Part shown: positions 25,065 through 35,198 of the stretch, piece by piece
How the letters are laid out: the number at the start of each line of letters is the position of its first letter
How positions within the stretch are numbered: the stretch's first letter is position 1
DNA from: Distichodus sexfasciatus
Taxonomy: Eukaryota; Chordata; Actinopteri; Characiformes; Distichodontidae
DNA length: 64,000 nt
Direction: 5' to 3'
Assembly: GCA_032718565.1 (NCBI GenBank)
Contig: JAVGVS010000021.1
Coordinates: forward strand, 2,803,384 to 2,867,383
The notes under the pieces: generated by a model
Databases searched by the model: none
What the model saw: the letters and a program-made list of their open reading frames with translations, nothing else
What the model was told of the DNA's origin: nothing
Translations under genes and position numbers: made by a program

Positions 25065-25650
25065 CTTAATCGAGTCCTTAACTGAAAGAGGAGGTGATAA
25101 TGGACTTGAGCTGGGTAAAATCCAAGCACTTCACAAACTCTCCTTCGTACGTCCTCGTTGTCCTCTTGTCTCTCCTTTTCACCTACCTCCTCTTCCTCCT
25201 CGTTCAGTCCCTTTCACACTCATCTAGTCTGCGTTCGTCCTGCCTGCTGCCTGACTCGCTAGATCTCTCTTTCTCTCTCTCTCTGACATACACACATAGA
25301 CACACACATCCCTCTCAGCGCACAAGCCGGAGCAGGAACTGAGATGCGTACTGCTGCCGCTGCTGCTAGGTAGGAAAAAAGGAAAAAAGAGCAAGGGAGA
25401 GAGAGAGGAGGGGGGAGAAAGAGAAAGATTGTGTGCTAAAGTGTGCGTCCCTGCGGTTTTGGAGCGAATAGGACGTCAGAGTGAAAGAGAGGAAGCGTTG
25501 AAGTCAGAGCGGCAGAAGCAGAGAGCCGGGGGAGGAGAGGGAGCACTGGGCTGATCGTCGTGCCGACGGTGATTGGTGTGAGTGCGACCCCTGTCAGGTC
25601 TCTGGAGTGAGGGATCTTCATCAGCGAGATTAGAGAGACGAAGAGCGCCC
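25065..25650 (-). other. Candidate non-coding first exon, minus strand
   Basis: Reading the minus strand from the CpG-dense block, the sequence is purine-rich with no long open frame. It ends at ATTAAG|GTAAGAATA (exon end 25065, intron from 25064), a strong match to a vertebrate splice donor. A short upstream frame of six codons (ATG within GACTAGATGAGTG, near 25223) would fit a 5' leader. The upstream end is only estimated. No downstream exon was recognised in the window, so the host gene is unknown. It could also be chance. Confidence 0.35.
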
Positions 25651-25845
25651 CCTCCCACCCTCCTCTTTTCCACCCGGCCCTCATCCCCGCCCTCTACTCC
25701 TCCTTTCCCCCGCGCTCATTCTCCCTTGCGCCGAGCTGCTGTTGTGTGCCGCCGTCACCGTGGGGACCTGCTAATCGGCCCAGACGCCTTGCCGCATGGG
25801 AGCAGCGGCCTGTACGCGCTGGTGCACGCAAAACTGCCCCAAAAG
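25430..25845. promoter_or_regulatory. CpG island-like block, candidate promoter
   Basis: This is the most CpG-dense interval in the window, with many CG dinucleotides in about 415 bp (clusters near 25555, 25640, 25735 and 25790) against a CpG-depleted background. There is no mobile-element signature. Its position just upstream, on the minus strand, of a good splice donor suggests a promoter firing leftward. No TATA box was identified, which is usual for CpG-island promoters. Confidence 0.5.
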
Positions 25846-25859
25846 GGGGGTGGTGTTAA

Positions 25860-27116
25860 ATTGTCTGTGTGTGTGTGTGTTTTGTTTGTGACATATCAAG
25901 GCTGGTTCCCTTAGGATTTATCCTAAAATATTTGTTTCCAAAATAGATCAAATTTAGGATGTTAATCATATCCTAACATTTTAAGGTTTACATTTAGACC
26001 GAAATTGGGAGAGGTCCAGTTAAAGTTCCTCAAGCAAATGTCCAAAACATCATCATCATCATCATCATGTCTAAAATGCATTATGATTCAGTGGCATATA
26101 TTCCGAAGTAGCCTAGTAGTGATATGTTTGTAAGCAACAACTGAAATACAACTGTCAAATAAAATAAAGAACGTACAACATTGTTTTAACATAAAGCTGA
26201 GTGTCCCTCTAATAATGAAACAGAGGTAGACAAAATTTATTTATTTTTTGCTTCAAGTCAAATAAATGAAAATAGAGCTTTTGAAAAAAGCATCTTAAAA
26301 TAAGGTGAAAAAAATTAATTAAAACTTGCACACAATTGGCCGCTGTGCTTCCTGTGTACATACATCAACAATCCCAAAAAGGGAAGAAAAAATTTAAGAA
26401 ACGCTATAGTTAAAATTAAAACGCCCAGTCAAAATATAATAAAAGGTCTGGGTCTGTATAACTGTAAAACTCTAGTTTTAGTTAACTCTTGCATTTCATG
26501 GGTAGCAGCTAGGTAGGTAAGTAAAAATTAAAATAAAAGTGTATTTATAATGTGGCTTTCACAGACACTAAAGTGGCATTAAAATATAGCACATCAAGGA
26601 ACATAAAAATAACATCTTGCGTGTTTGATTGCTGCTTGTCTCTCTAAGAAGTTTGGTGCCATGTCCAGGCTGGGTGAGGTTTCCTGTGTTGTTATGTTAT
26701 AATTAAAGCCACTGAATCCATTATGCAAGTCCTGACATGTATGTGTATGTGTGTGTGTGTGTGTGTGTTTGTGTGTATATATATGTGTTGTTTTTATGAC
26801 ATTTTAGGATTTGTTTTGAACTATGATGTAAATTGACTTTTTCTAGCACAGCTTTAGTGATTGTTTTATGGTTTACATTGGTATAAATTTGGTTTTAACA
26901 TTTAAACTTTGACTATAGTTTGGGAATAGAGATAAGTTACAATACAATGAAAATCAAAATAATTCATTAGGGAAGTCTTCACATTCTGTGCATATGTATG
27001 AGAGAGAGAGAGAGAGAGAGGGAGAGGCCCTGCTTGTGTCTTGACAGATAGAAAAATTTGATTTATCAGATTTTTGTGACTATTGAAAAACAGTCCTCAA
27101 AAATAAAAATAAAAAT
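25860..27116. other. AT-rich stretch with TTAGGAT palindromes and microsatellites
   Basis: Bases 25911-25976 contain four TTAGGAT/ATCCTAA motifs in inverted pairs. (ATC)n lies at 26048-26068, (GT)n at 26746-26768 and (GA)n at 26999-27021. No gene or element assigned. Confidence 0.45.
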
Positions 27117-28665
27117 GTAACTGCAAGCAGTGATTACGGGGGCCATGCAGTTTGCAGCTTTAGCAGTTTTTGATGAATCGAAGTGGACAGACGTTGAAAT
27201 ATGACACGTTTCATCCTTTTATCTAGGGTGCTACAGTTCAAAACTAATTAGGCAAAATGCAAAATAGCTTATTATAGCGCCACCAACTGGCATAGTGATG
27301 CATTTTTTTTTGCCTGAGTAGTGGGAGGGGTACCAGACCTACCTGCCAAATTTCTAAGCTGTAGCCCACCCAGAGCCGGATTTCTATGACACTCAGTGTG
27401 TGTGGCATTGCAGTCCTATGCCAAGCCCACCACATTTATTTGTATATTACAGCCAAATGAAGATGCACATTAAAAATGTGCTTGAAAGTAATTAAAGAAG
27501 AATGTCTTGAGGTTCAAATGATACCAGTTGCATGTAGATTGGATAAAAATCCAGGGTCTAGTTCGTAAGAGATGGTTTTTAGCGATTAATTATCGAGAAA
27601 TTCAATATGGCAGAAATAGATGCGAGGGTCTATAAAGATTCGTCTTGACCCAAGGAGTAAGATGATATAAGATTTTTGAGAAACAGAGCTACGGTTCAAA
27701 AGTTATTAGGCAAAACGCAAAATAGCTCATTAGCGCCACCAACTGGCAGAGTGGTGCAATTGTTTTTTTTTTGCCTGAGTAGTCTAGTTCGCAAGAGATG
27801 GTTTTGCATATTATGCAAAGTAGCAAGAAATCCAATATGGCAAAAATAGGTGCAAGGGTCTATAAAGATTCCTTTTCACCCAAGGAGTAATATGGTATTA
27901 GATTTTAGAGAATCAGAGCTATAGTTCAAAAGTTATTAGGCAAAACGCAAAATAGCTTATTAGCGCCACCAACTGGCAGAGTAGTGCAATTGTTTTTTTT
28001 TTGCCTGAGTAGTGGGTGAGTTTGGACTGTTGGAATTTAGGAAGTGCTTTGATTTTTTTCCTGGAAGTAGTGAGAGGTCCCGGACCTCACTGGCAGAAGT
28101 TTTCAAAGCCTTAGCCACCCAGAGCCAGATTTCTATGACACTCGTTGTGTGGTGTTGCAGTCCTATGGCAAGCCAACGACATTTATTTGCATATTACAGA
28201 AATATGAAGACCTAAATTAAAATGTGTGATAATAATTAAAGATGAGTGTCTTGGGTTAAATGATACCAGTTGCATGCAGATTCTAAAAAAAATCCAGGCG
28301 AGGTTGAAAAAAGATGAGTTTTTCATTTTATGCAGATTAGCGAAAAATCCAATAAGGCGAGAAATAGATGCAGGGGTCTAAAAATTTTGTCTTGGCAAGA
28401 ATAAGATGGTATATGATTTTGAGAATGAACTAAGATTCAATTTTATTAGACAAAATGCTAATTTTTTTGAAAAACCGCAAAATAGCTTATTTTGGTGCAG
28501 TTTGTTTGCCTGAGTGGAGGGTGGGAGTACCGGACCTATCTGAAATTTCGGCGCCAGGTCTTACTGTTTTTCTCCTAGCGCATTTGAGGCAGAAAAAAAA
28601 AAAAAAATAAACTTTAATAACAATAGGGTACCGCAGGGTGTTCAATGCATAACCCCCTAAAACTT
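27117..28665. repeat. Higher-order tandem repeat block
   Basis: The motif GCGCCACCAACTGGCA recurs at 27277, 27733 and 27963. TCTAGTTCG...AAGAGATGG recurs at 27557 and 27783, a 226-bp unit. The segments with CCAGATTTCTATGAC (27374, 28123) and ATGATACCAGTTGCATG (27518, 28260) recur about 745 bp apart. A third, more divergent partial copy runs from about 28310 to 28560. The block therefore combines a roughly 226-bp repeat nested within a roughly 745-bp repeat. The source element was not identified; no frame is preserved. Confidence 0.85.
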
Positions 28666-28812
28666 AAAACAAGTGGCTCCATTCATCAAATTTTTGGTTT
28701 GTTTTTGTTAAATTGTTCTTGAAAAATTCAAAACAGTTTTGTGAGTGATTTGATGCTCATTCCGATCATAACGTAACCGTTCGTATCAACTGCCCCAAAT
28801 AGTATGACAGTA
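28666..28812. other. Short AT-rich spacer
   Basis: Nothing recognised between the tandem block and the MITE. Confidence 0.4.
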
Positions 28813-29362
28813 CAGTACTGTGCAAAAGTTTTTAGGCAGCTGTGAAAAAAAATGCTGTAAACAAAGAATGCTTTCAGAAATATAAAAATGATTGTTTATT
28901 TTTATCAATTTACAAAATGCAAAGTGAGCGAACAAAAGAAAAATATAAATCAAATCAATATTTGGTGTTACTACCTTTTGCCTTTAAACCAGCATCAATT
29001 CTTATAGGTACACTTGCACAAAGTCAGGGATTTTTGTAGGATTATAGTCATTATATTATTTTGTAGTCATTATATTTTGTAGGATTATAGGTTTATAGAT
29101 CTGTGGTTAGTTCTCCAAGATATTTTGGAACAAACTACCAGCAGTTCCTTCAAAAAGGCTGTGTGCAAGTGTACCTAGAAGAATTGATGCTGTTTTGAAG
29201 GCAAAGGGTGGTCACACCAAATATTGATTTGATTTAGATTTCTCTTTTGTTCATTGACTGCATTTTGTTGATTGATGAAAATAAATGATTAACACTTCCA
29301 TTTTTGAAAGCATTCTTTGTTTACAGCATTTTTCACCGCCTAAAACTTTTGCACAATTACTG
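28813..29362. mobile_element. Tc1/mariner-type MITE with long inverted arms, copy 1
   Basis: The ends are CAGTACTGTGCAAAAG and CTTTTGCACAATTACTG, flanked by TA dinucleotides (28811-28812 and 29363-29364), the Tc1/mariner target. The arms are inverted over roughly 220 bp, each including AATGCTGTAAACAAAGAATG, a CAAATCAATATTTGGTGT-like segment and GTACACTTGCACA. No transposase remains. It is the same family as the copy at 30354. Confidence 0.88.
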
Positions 29363-29378
29363 TATATTGTTACAATTG

Positions 29379-29615
29379 GGATGGGTGGCTAGTGGTGCTG
29401 CCTCACAGCAAGAAGATCTTGGGTTTGATCCCCAGGTTGGCTGTGGGGTCTTTCTGTGTGTAGTTTGTTGATTGGTTGATTGGTAACTCTAAATTGCCTG
29501 GTAAGAATGCGAGTGTGTTTGTGTGAGTGTGTGTACCCTGCAGTGTGTGGCGCCCACAGAGATGGTCCTCACCTCATGCCCGATGTCCTGGGACAGGCTA
29601 GCAAGACGAGACAAT
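29379..29615 (+). mobile_element. SINE family B, decayed
   Basis: A tRNA-like head with GTGCTGCCTCACAGCAAGAAG and a B-box-like GGGTTTGATCCCC, then the family body with TTGGTAACTCTAAATTGCC. The GAAT tail is absent. It starts 16 bp after the MITE. Confidence 0.75.
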
Positions 29616-30353
29616 GTATGTCCATGTGCATGTGTTAATCTCTAAACGAGCAGTCACAGCTATCAGCTTGCGTTGCTAGTACACAGGCGGTGTCAGGGCT
29701 CTCAGTATAGAAATAATCTCATTTTCTCTGTATTATCACCCAAAAGCGTCTTTTTCACCCTGTAATGCTAAACAAGCGGTTTTTATCCAGAAATATTCCA
29801 GCCTCACGGATCTCTTGTGAAAACCTTGGGGTCATGGAGTTAATACAACTATTTGCAGGGCACTCCCAGTGAGCACAGCGCCAAGCACAGTGCCAGAGCA
29901 GAGCTGCGTTTCCCCATTTGGGACGAATGCACTTAAACACACACCCACCCACACACACACAGATTTGTGTCATTCAAGTTGTCCCACACAACCATGAGGT
30001 TGACGTTGAGGGTGGCAGGATGGATCAGTCCAGGCCAGTGTTTATTATTTCTTTCCTCCTCACTCAAGGTTTCCTAAAGTTTTAGCAGACGACAGCATGG
30101 TGAGCTGTAACCTTTGGGGAGGAAGGCAGCGCTGTCAGGGTGAGGAGGAGTGAGGAGTGACATGCATCACTCACCGCAAAGGTTACTGACGTTTCCTCCT
30201 CTCGTTGCACAACCCTCATCTCACCTGTGGTCCAACACAACTTGTGCCATTTGGAGAGAAAGGTGTGTGTGTTCCTAAGCGTGTCAGATGATCTCTTATG
30301 GCGATGACACTCATTCCATCTGATTACTCTAATAATTGTCTTCAATTTATATA
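29616..30353. other. Unique stretch between the two MITEs
   Basis: No element recognised apart from a CA-rich run at about 29938-29960. Frames of 72-116 codons on the minus strand have no recognisable domain, and the longer one runs into MITE sequence. Confidence 0.4.
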
Positions 30354-30812
30354 CAGTACTGTGCAAAGTTTTAGAGCGGGTGAAAAAAATGCTGTAAACA
30401 AGAATGCTTTCAAAAATGGAAGTGTTAATCATTTATTTTCATCAATCAACAAAATGCAGTGAATGAACAAAAGAAATTTAAATCAAATCAATAACAATTG
30501 TGACCACCCTTGCCTTCAAAACATCATCGAATTCCTTTAGGCTACACTTACTGAATTTGAAAGAACTCGACTGAAATTGTTAAGCAAAACTATATTCTAA
30601 AATCCCTGACTTTGTGCAAGTGTACCTGTAAAATTGATGCTGGTTTTGAAGCAAAAAGAGTAGTAACACCAAATATTGAAGTTTGATTTAGATTTTTCTT
30701 TTGTTCGCTCACTTTGCATTTTGTAAATTGATAAAATAAACAATCATTATTTATATTTCTGAAAGCATTCTTTATTTACAGCATTTTTCACACCTGCACA
30801 AACTTTGCTGAT
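30354..30812. mobile_element. Tc1/mariner-type MITE, copy 2, decayed right end
   Basis: It starts CAGTACTGTGCAAAG after a TA and shares the arms of the copy at 28813 (AATGCTGTAAACAAGAATG on the left; GCATTCTTTATTTACAGC on the right). The right terminus is rearranged (CTGCACAAACTTTGCTG), so that boundary is approximate. Confidence 0.82.
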
Positions 30813-30839
30813 ACTTTCATATGTCACATATATACAATA

Positions 30840-31056
30840 CCCTACTTCTCTCTCCCTCTCTTCTTCTCTCTCTCTCCCACTTTCTCTCCTCCCTTCCCGC
30901 TTTGTCACTCTTCTTCCTCTCTCTCTCTCTCTTTCTCTCCAGCCCTCCCCTCTTTTCTTTTCTCTCCTCCTCCCCTTCCCTCCCCTGCTCCTCCTCCCTA
31001 TCTCTTTCTCTCCTCTTTCTCTCTCCCACCTCCCTCCTCCCTCCCTATCTCTTCTC

Positions 31057-31089
<33 letters not shown>

Positions 31090-31400
31090 AGTCCCTCGCT
31101 CCCTCTTTCTCTCTCTTCCTTTCTCTTTTCTCTCCATCTCTTTCTCCCTTTCTTTTTCCCTCTCTTTTACTCCCCATCCTTTTACTCTCCTTCCTCCCTC
31201 CCTTCTCTTAGCCTCTTTTTTACTCCTTACCTCTTTCACTCTCCTCCCTCCTTCTTTCTCTGTCTCTTATACAATCTTTTACTCACATTAAACCATCTTC
31301 TCACTTGTCTTCCTCTCCTCTCGTCTCCTCTCTCTCTCTCTCTCTGTTTGTCTCTCTCTCCTTTGCTTCTCTATTTCTCTCTACTCTCTAACACACTGTT
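30840..31400 (+). repeat. Pyrimidine-rich tract
   Basis: About 560 bp of C/T-dominated sequence with (CT)n runs (for example 31059-31085 and 31328-31344). A 212-codon frame across it is a Ser/Leu/Pro/Phe composition artefact. Confidence 0.95.
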
Positions 31401-31680
31401 CCTTTGTCTATGTGCACATGGTTTACACATGCAAAAACAGTGAGAGAGTGTGTTTGTGTCTACATTAAATTACCTGAAAATTTCAGTTGAAAATATTTTC
31501 CAGCTCTGGATTTAAAACTCACATCTGAAATGTTGGCTATTTTCACGTTCTTTTTAGTTCCCTCCTCATTTTCATGTCCCATCCTTCTATCATGATCTTG
31601 TGCCATATAGAAAGTCATTTTGGCCTCGAGAAAAAGGTTGCCATCTTGATTTGTGGTTTTTGTTTTCATCGGGTGGCCTT

Positions 31681-31682
<2 letters not shown>
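31401..31682. other. Unique spacer
   Basis: Nothing recognised. Confidence 0.35.

Positions 31683-31719
<37 letters not shown>
31683..31719. repeat. (GT)n microsatellite
   Basis: About 18 uninterrupted GT units, one of the longest pure dinucleotide runs here and a likely polymorphic marker. Confidence 0.96.
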
Positions 31720-31721
<2 letters not shown>

Positions 31722-31896
31722 TAGACAGGTACCCAGACCCAGTCACTTCAGGTCAGCGATAGGAAAAAAAGACGGGAAATTCTTGAAGACAGTACAGCGC
31801 CGGCATAAGAATCGTCTGGATGAAGTGGCTGTGTCAGGGTTGGAAAATTATTGTAATTAAATCTTTTTTTTATTTTTTGGTTTGTACTTTTATGGA

Positions 31897-32640
31897 CAGT
31901 GTTGGAAAGGTTACTTTTAAAATGTGTTCCACTACAGATTACAGAATACATGCCCCAAAATGTAGTTTGTAACATATTCCATTAAATTACTCAATGTGAG
32001 TAACGTATTCTGAATACTTTGGATTACTTAATATATTGTCATGCTTTTTACAACTACATGAATGTAGCAATTACATCCTGCAAATTGTTTTTCTCTACCA
32101 ATTGGCTGTTAAGCTAAATTTCCCCTGAGTAGGCAGCTTATATTGCAGTAGGCCGAGTTAGTTTTTCCAGATGTTTCTTTAGGTTGGAGGTGGAGTCTTT
32201 TGACGCTGAGAGCAGCTTGGTTGCTGGCAAACAGAGTTTGCATTGCACAGTCAGATTTCGCCCATCCTTTCTTCTATTTTTAAATAGCAGTGTAGAATTT
32301 CCAACAAGAAATGCATTCCTGCCCAAGCGCTGCTGGCTCTGTTGTGCTATTCGGGGTCCATTGTGTAACTAATATACCAACACCAGGGCCAGCACATTAG
32401 AGCCTCTTATTGCGTGTTTTGTTTTGGAGGTAACAATGCGTGGAATTACCAAAATTAGAGAGGGGATAGCCTAACATGTGAAACAGGAAAAGAATGCCGT
32501 GTAATCCATTTATTTCAACAAAGTAACTGTATTCTAATTATCACCTATTTAAACGGTAACTGTAACGGAATACAGTTACTCATATTTTAATATTCTAAAT
32601 CACGTAACACTTGATATGTATTCGTTACTCCCCAACACTG
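31897..32640. mobile_element. hAT-like transposon, copy 2, with perfect 8-bp target duplication
   Basis: It begins CAGTGTTGG and ends CCCAACACTG, flanked by identical TTTATGGA octamers (31889-31896 and 32641-32648). The first 200 bp and last 180 bp align by eye with copy 1 at 20954, so they are one family. The interior differs and includes a BED-finger relic on the minus strand. At 744 bp it is non-autonomous. Confidence 0.93.
32138..32326 (-). pseudogene. BED-type zinc-finger relic of a hAT transposase
   Basis: A 62-codon minus-strand frame contains VQCKLCLP, then about 15 residues on STSNLKKHLEK. That is the C-x2-C and SNLxxH pattern of the N-terminal BED finger found in hAT transposases and ZBED proteins. 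The second histidine expected after HLEK is Thr, so zinc binding is probably lost. No catalytic domain follows before the element ends. It shows that this non-autonomous element derives from an internally deleted autonomous hAT. Confidence 0.7.
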
Positions 32641-32648
32641 TTTATGGA

Positions 32649-33014
32649 TGCATTTTAAACTCTGTAATTTTACTTTGTACTTGAGGTTTAATTAAATGTA
32701 ACAGCTCCTGCTTTAACATGACATTTCGTACTGGGGGATGCCTACAACGGAAGTTTTCAGCATTTTCAGTATGCCTGTGTTAAATAAGTGAATGATAGTC
32801 ATGTGATTTTAGTGACCATTGCAAAATCTTGACTTAACAGAGAAACAGAAACAAACAAATGAACAAATTATGGACTAGAAAAATTATGTGGAATATTTTT
32901 CCAAAAAAAATCAACAGCTAAAAAATTACTTATACCCTGAGAAGATTTTGAGAAGAGTACTTGGTACTTTTGCAGAAGTACTATTTTAACACCAATACTT
33001 TTAAACTGAATTAA
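32649..33014. other. AT-rich spacer
   Basis: Nothing recognised. Confidence 0.35.
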
Positions 33015-33178
33015 AGTGAGTGATTATTTGTCGTTGTGAATATACCACTGCATTTGACCTCTGCATTTAACCCATCTGTGAAAGAGCAGTGAGAAGCTTT
33101 TGGAACTTCTTGGGGATGGTACTCATGTCATGCTCATGAGTAACTCAGTGGTACTGTTATTAGTCCGGGATACTGCCA
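33015..33178 (-). mobile_element. SINE family A, head lost
   Basis: Minus-strand family body and 3' end (CAAATAATCACTCACTTTAA). The match fades near 33178, inside the region that would carry the B box. Confidence 0.75.
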
Positions 33179-34504
33179 CAATCCTTTATTTGTAATTGAG
33201 TATTCATTTCAGCAAGAGTATATGTATTTAAGTACAAATATTCACTTTTCACCACTGGGCTGTGTACAAACAGAGCTGTGAGACCAACTTAGCTGCCGCT
33301 GAGAGGGGTTCAGGAGGACAGTCTCGCCATCAAGCAGTGATAGGTGCTGAAGTGCTGAGTGATGAGGAGATTAATTAGGAGGTGAGCAGCTGTGTGTGAG
33401 TGGTGCAGATGTGAACAGGCAGGGAAAGTCCTGGAGAGACTGGAGTGAAGCTTGGGTGGCTCAATCTCTCCCCGGCCCTCTGCATTGGCAACCGAGACCT
33501 GCCAGCTCAGGCGGCAAGGGAGGAGGTCCATTATGACATTAGTCATGCAGTCATTGTTGCATTCATAGCATACACACACATACACACACAACTGTCCACT
33601 CCTGCCCCATCTCGCCCTCCTGGTTAACCCCTGTCCAGATGGTGTACAACCCCCTGATGAGCCTTCATGGTAATCCTCTTGGCTTACACATACACAGGAT
33701 AAAATACAGTGGATATATCTCTGTGTGCGTGTTCACACAGTGTCTCTTTGTGTGAACCACAGGTGCAGTTTATTGAGCATCGTTTGACCACACAGACACA
33801 CTGCTTGTGCTAGCTGCTGCTGTTGTGTGCTGTGCTGTGCTGCTCTGCTTGTGAAGTCAGCTTGAATGTGCCGCTGTAGATTGATCAGACTCGGCCTCTG
33901 CCCTGTGCTTTCAGCCCATCCTGCTTTTCCACGAATCTGACTGAGGAAACAACAAAGAAACAGACATGAAATGGTAAATGGAGCAAAAAGGAACAAAGAG
34001 AATACTCACCCTCATCTGCAAGCCTCTCTCTCTTTATCTTGCTCTGCTTGTATGTACACTGTGCTGTACTGAGTGCTGTGCAAATGTCTTGAACCACATC
34101 AACATTTCTTTATATTTTGTCAGGAACATAAAACAGCACATACAGTAATTTATAGTAACAAACATACTGTATATGAAAGCATACATTTTAATCCTCACCC
34201 TTACAAAAACAAAATGTTTGCAGCAAACTTGTGGTTAATTTGGCATAAACAGTGGGTTTGCTGCAGAATATGTTGCCGCATGTTTGCCATTGTCACCCAC
34301 TAGTGATTTGCCAAAAAAAATTTGCCAGTAATGACAAACTTGTAGTGAACCTTTGGAGCCAGGTGAACAAAGTTTGCTAGATGTCCACTGCAAGTTTTCA
34401 TGTGAAAATATGACCCTTCTGCAAATTTGCAGCAACATTGCCAAAGGTTTTTTTTTTTAATCCCGCCATCACCCCCCCTCTTTTGGAGACAACTTTGTTT
34501 TAAT
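33179..34504. other. Unique non-coding stretch
   Basis: No gene recognised. A donor-like GAGG|GTGAGTA occurs on the minus strand near 34010, without a convincing acceptor. Bases 34060-34140 faintly resemble a Tc1-type terminus. Confidence 0.35.
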
Positions 34505-34814
34505 TACAAATTTTATTGAGCAATTTAAACTATACAAGCCTGATGCATCTTTTTTAGAAAGAGGGGGCCTGATTAGAGGAATTACATAAATCCAAACAAA
34601 TAAAAACCGACAAACAAGCAAACAAAAAAAAAAAAACAAAAATTAATAATAATAATGGTAACAATAACAATAATAATGAGAAGAAAGAAATAAGCGAGAA
34701 CAAAAGCGGAAGGGTTAACAAAAGCGCCAACATCAACAGCAACAGAAAAAACAAAGAAACTAACAATAATAATAATAATAATAATATAACAATAATAATA
34801 ATAACAACAATAAG

Positions 34815-34817
34815 AGT

Positions 34818-34886
<69 letters not shown>
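34815..34886. repeat. (TA)n-rich microsatellite in the LINE tail
   Basis: Imperfect AT dinucleotide run, preceded at about 34637-34812 by AAT/AAC-rich low-complexity DNA and a poly-A run at 34626-34638. All lie within the LINE 3' region. Confidence 0.9.
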
Positions 34887-34890
<4 letters not shown>

Positions 34891-35198
34891 CATAAATAAA
34901 CCCACCATTACACCCCACCACGCCCCGCCAGGGCCAAGACCCCCCCTGGACCTGCCCCCCGGGCGAGATGGACCGGAGCCCGCCTCAGCAACCCAGCCCA
35001 CCGACCCCCGGTTCTATATTAATGTTTGTAAGGTCACTGAGCAAACAAAGTGTGGAGTAAGGCAAGATAGGGTGCCCTAGGTTTGTTGTTAGAGTTTGCA
35101 CAAATCTTCTGCCAGAATTCCCTGACCGGTGTGCAGTGCCACAGAGCATGCAGGTAGCTATCAGGTGTTTATTTTCACAAGTTACACATGTTAGTATT

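Noticed and set aside
28811..28825. TACAGTACTGTG identical to the start of miR-101
   Set aside because: The match ends after 12 bases and coincides with a transposon terminus next to its TA target, so it is not a miRNA gene.
30805..31443. Open frame of 212 codons and similar long frames in the CT-rich tracts (11421-11825, 14189-14731, 43210-43623, 43708-44169)
   Set aside because: Translations are almost only Ser, Leu, Phe and Pro (or Arg, Glu, Lys on the other strand), and several frames stay open together. This is expected for polypyrimidine DNA that lacks stop-forming purines.
34000..34020. Donor-like AGG|GTGAGTA on the minus strand with an open frame upstream
   Set aside because: No polypyrimidine acceptor was found upstream and the frame has no recognisable domain; likely chance.
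34060..34140. Sequence resembling a Tc1-type terminus (GCTGTGCAAATGTCTTG)
   Set aside because: Only one weak end is visible, with no partner arm or TA-flanked boundary.
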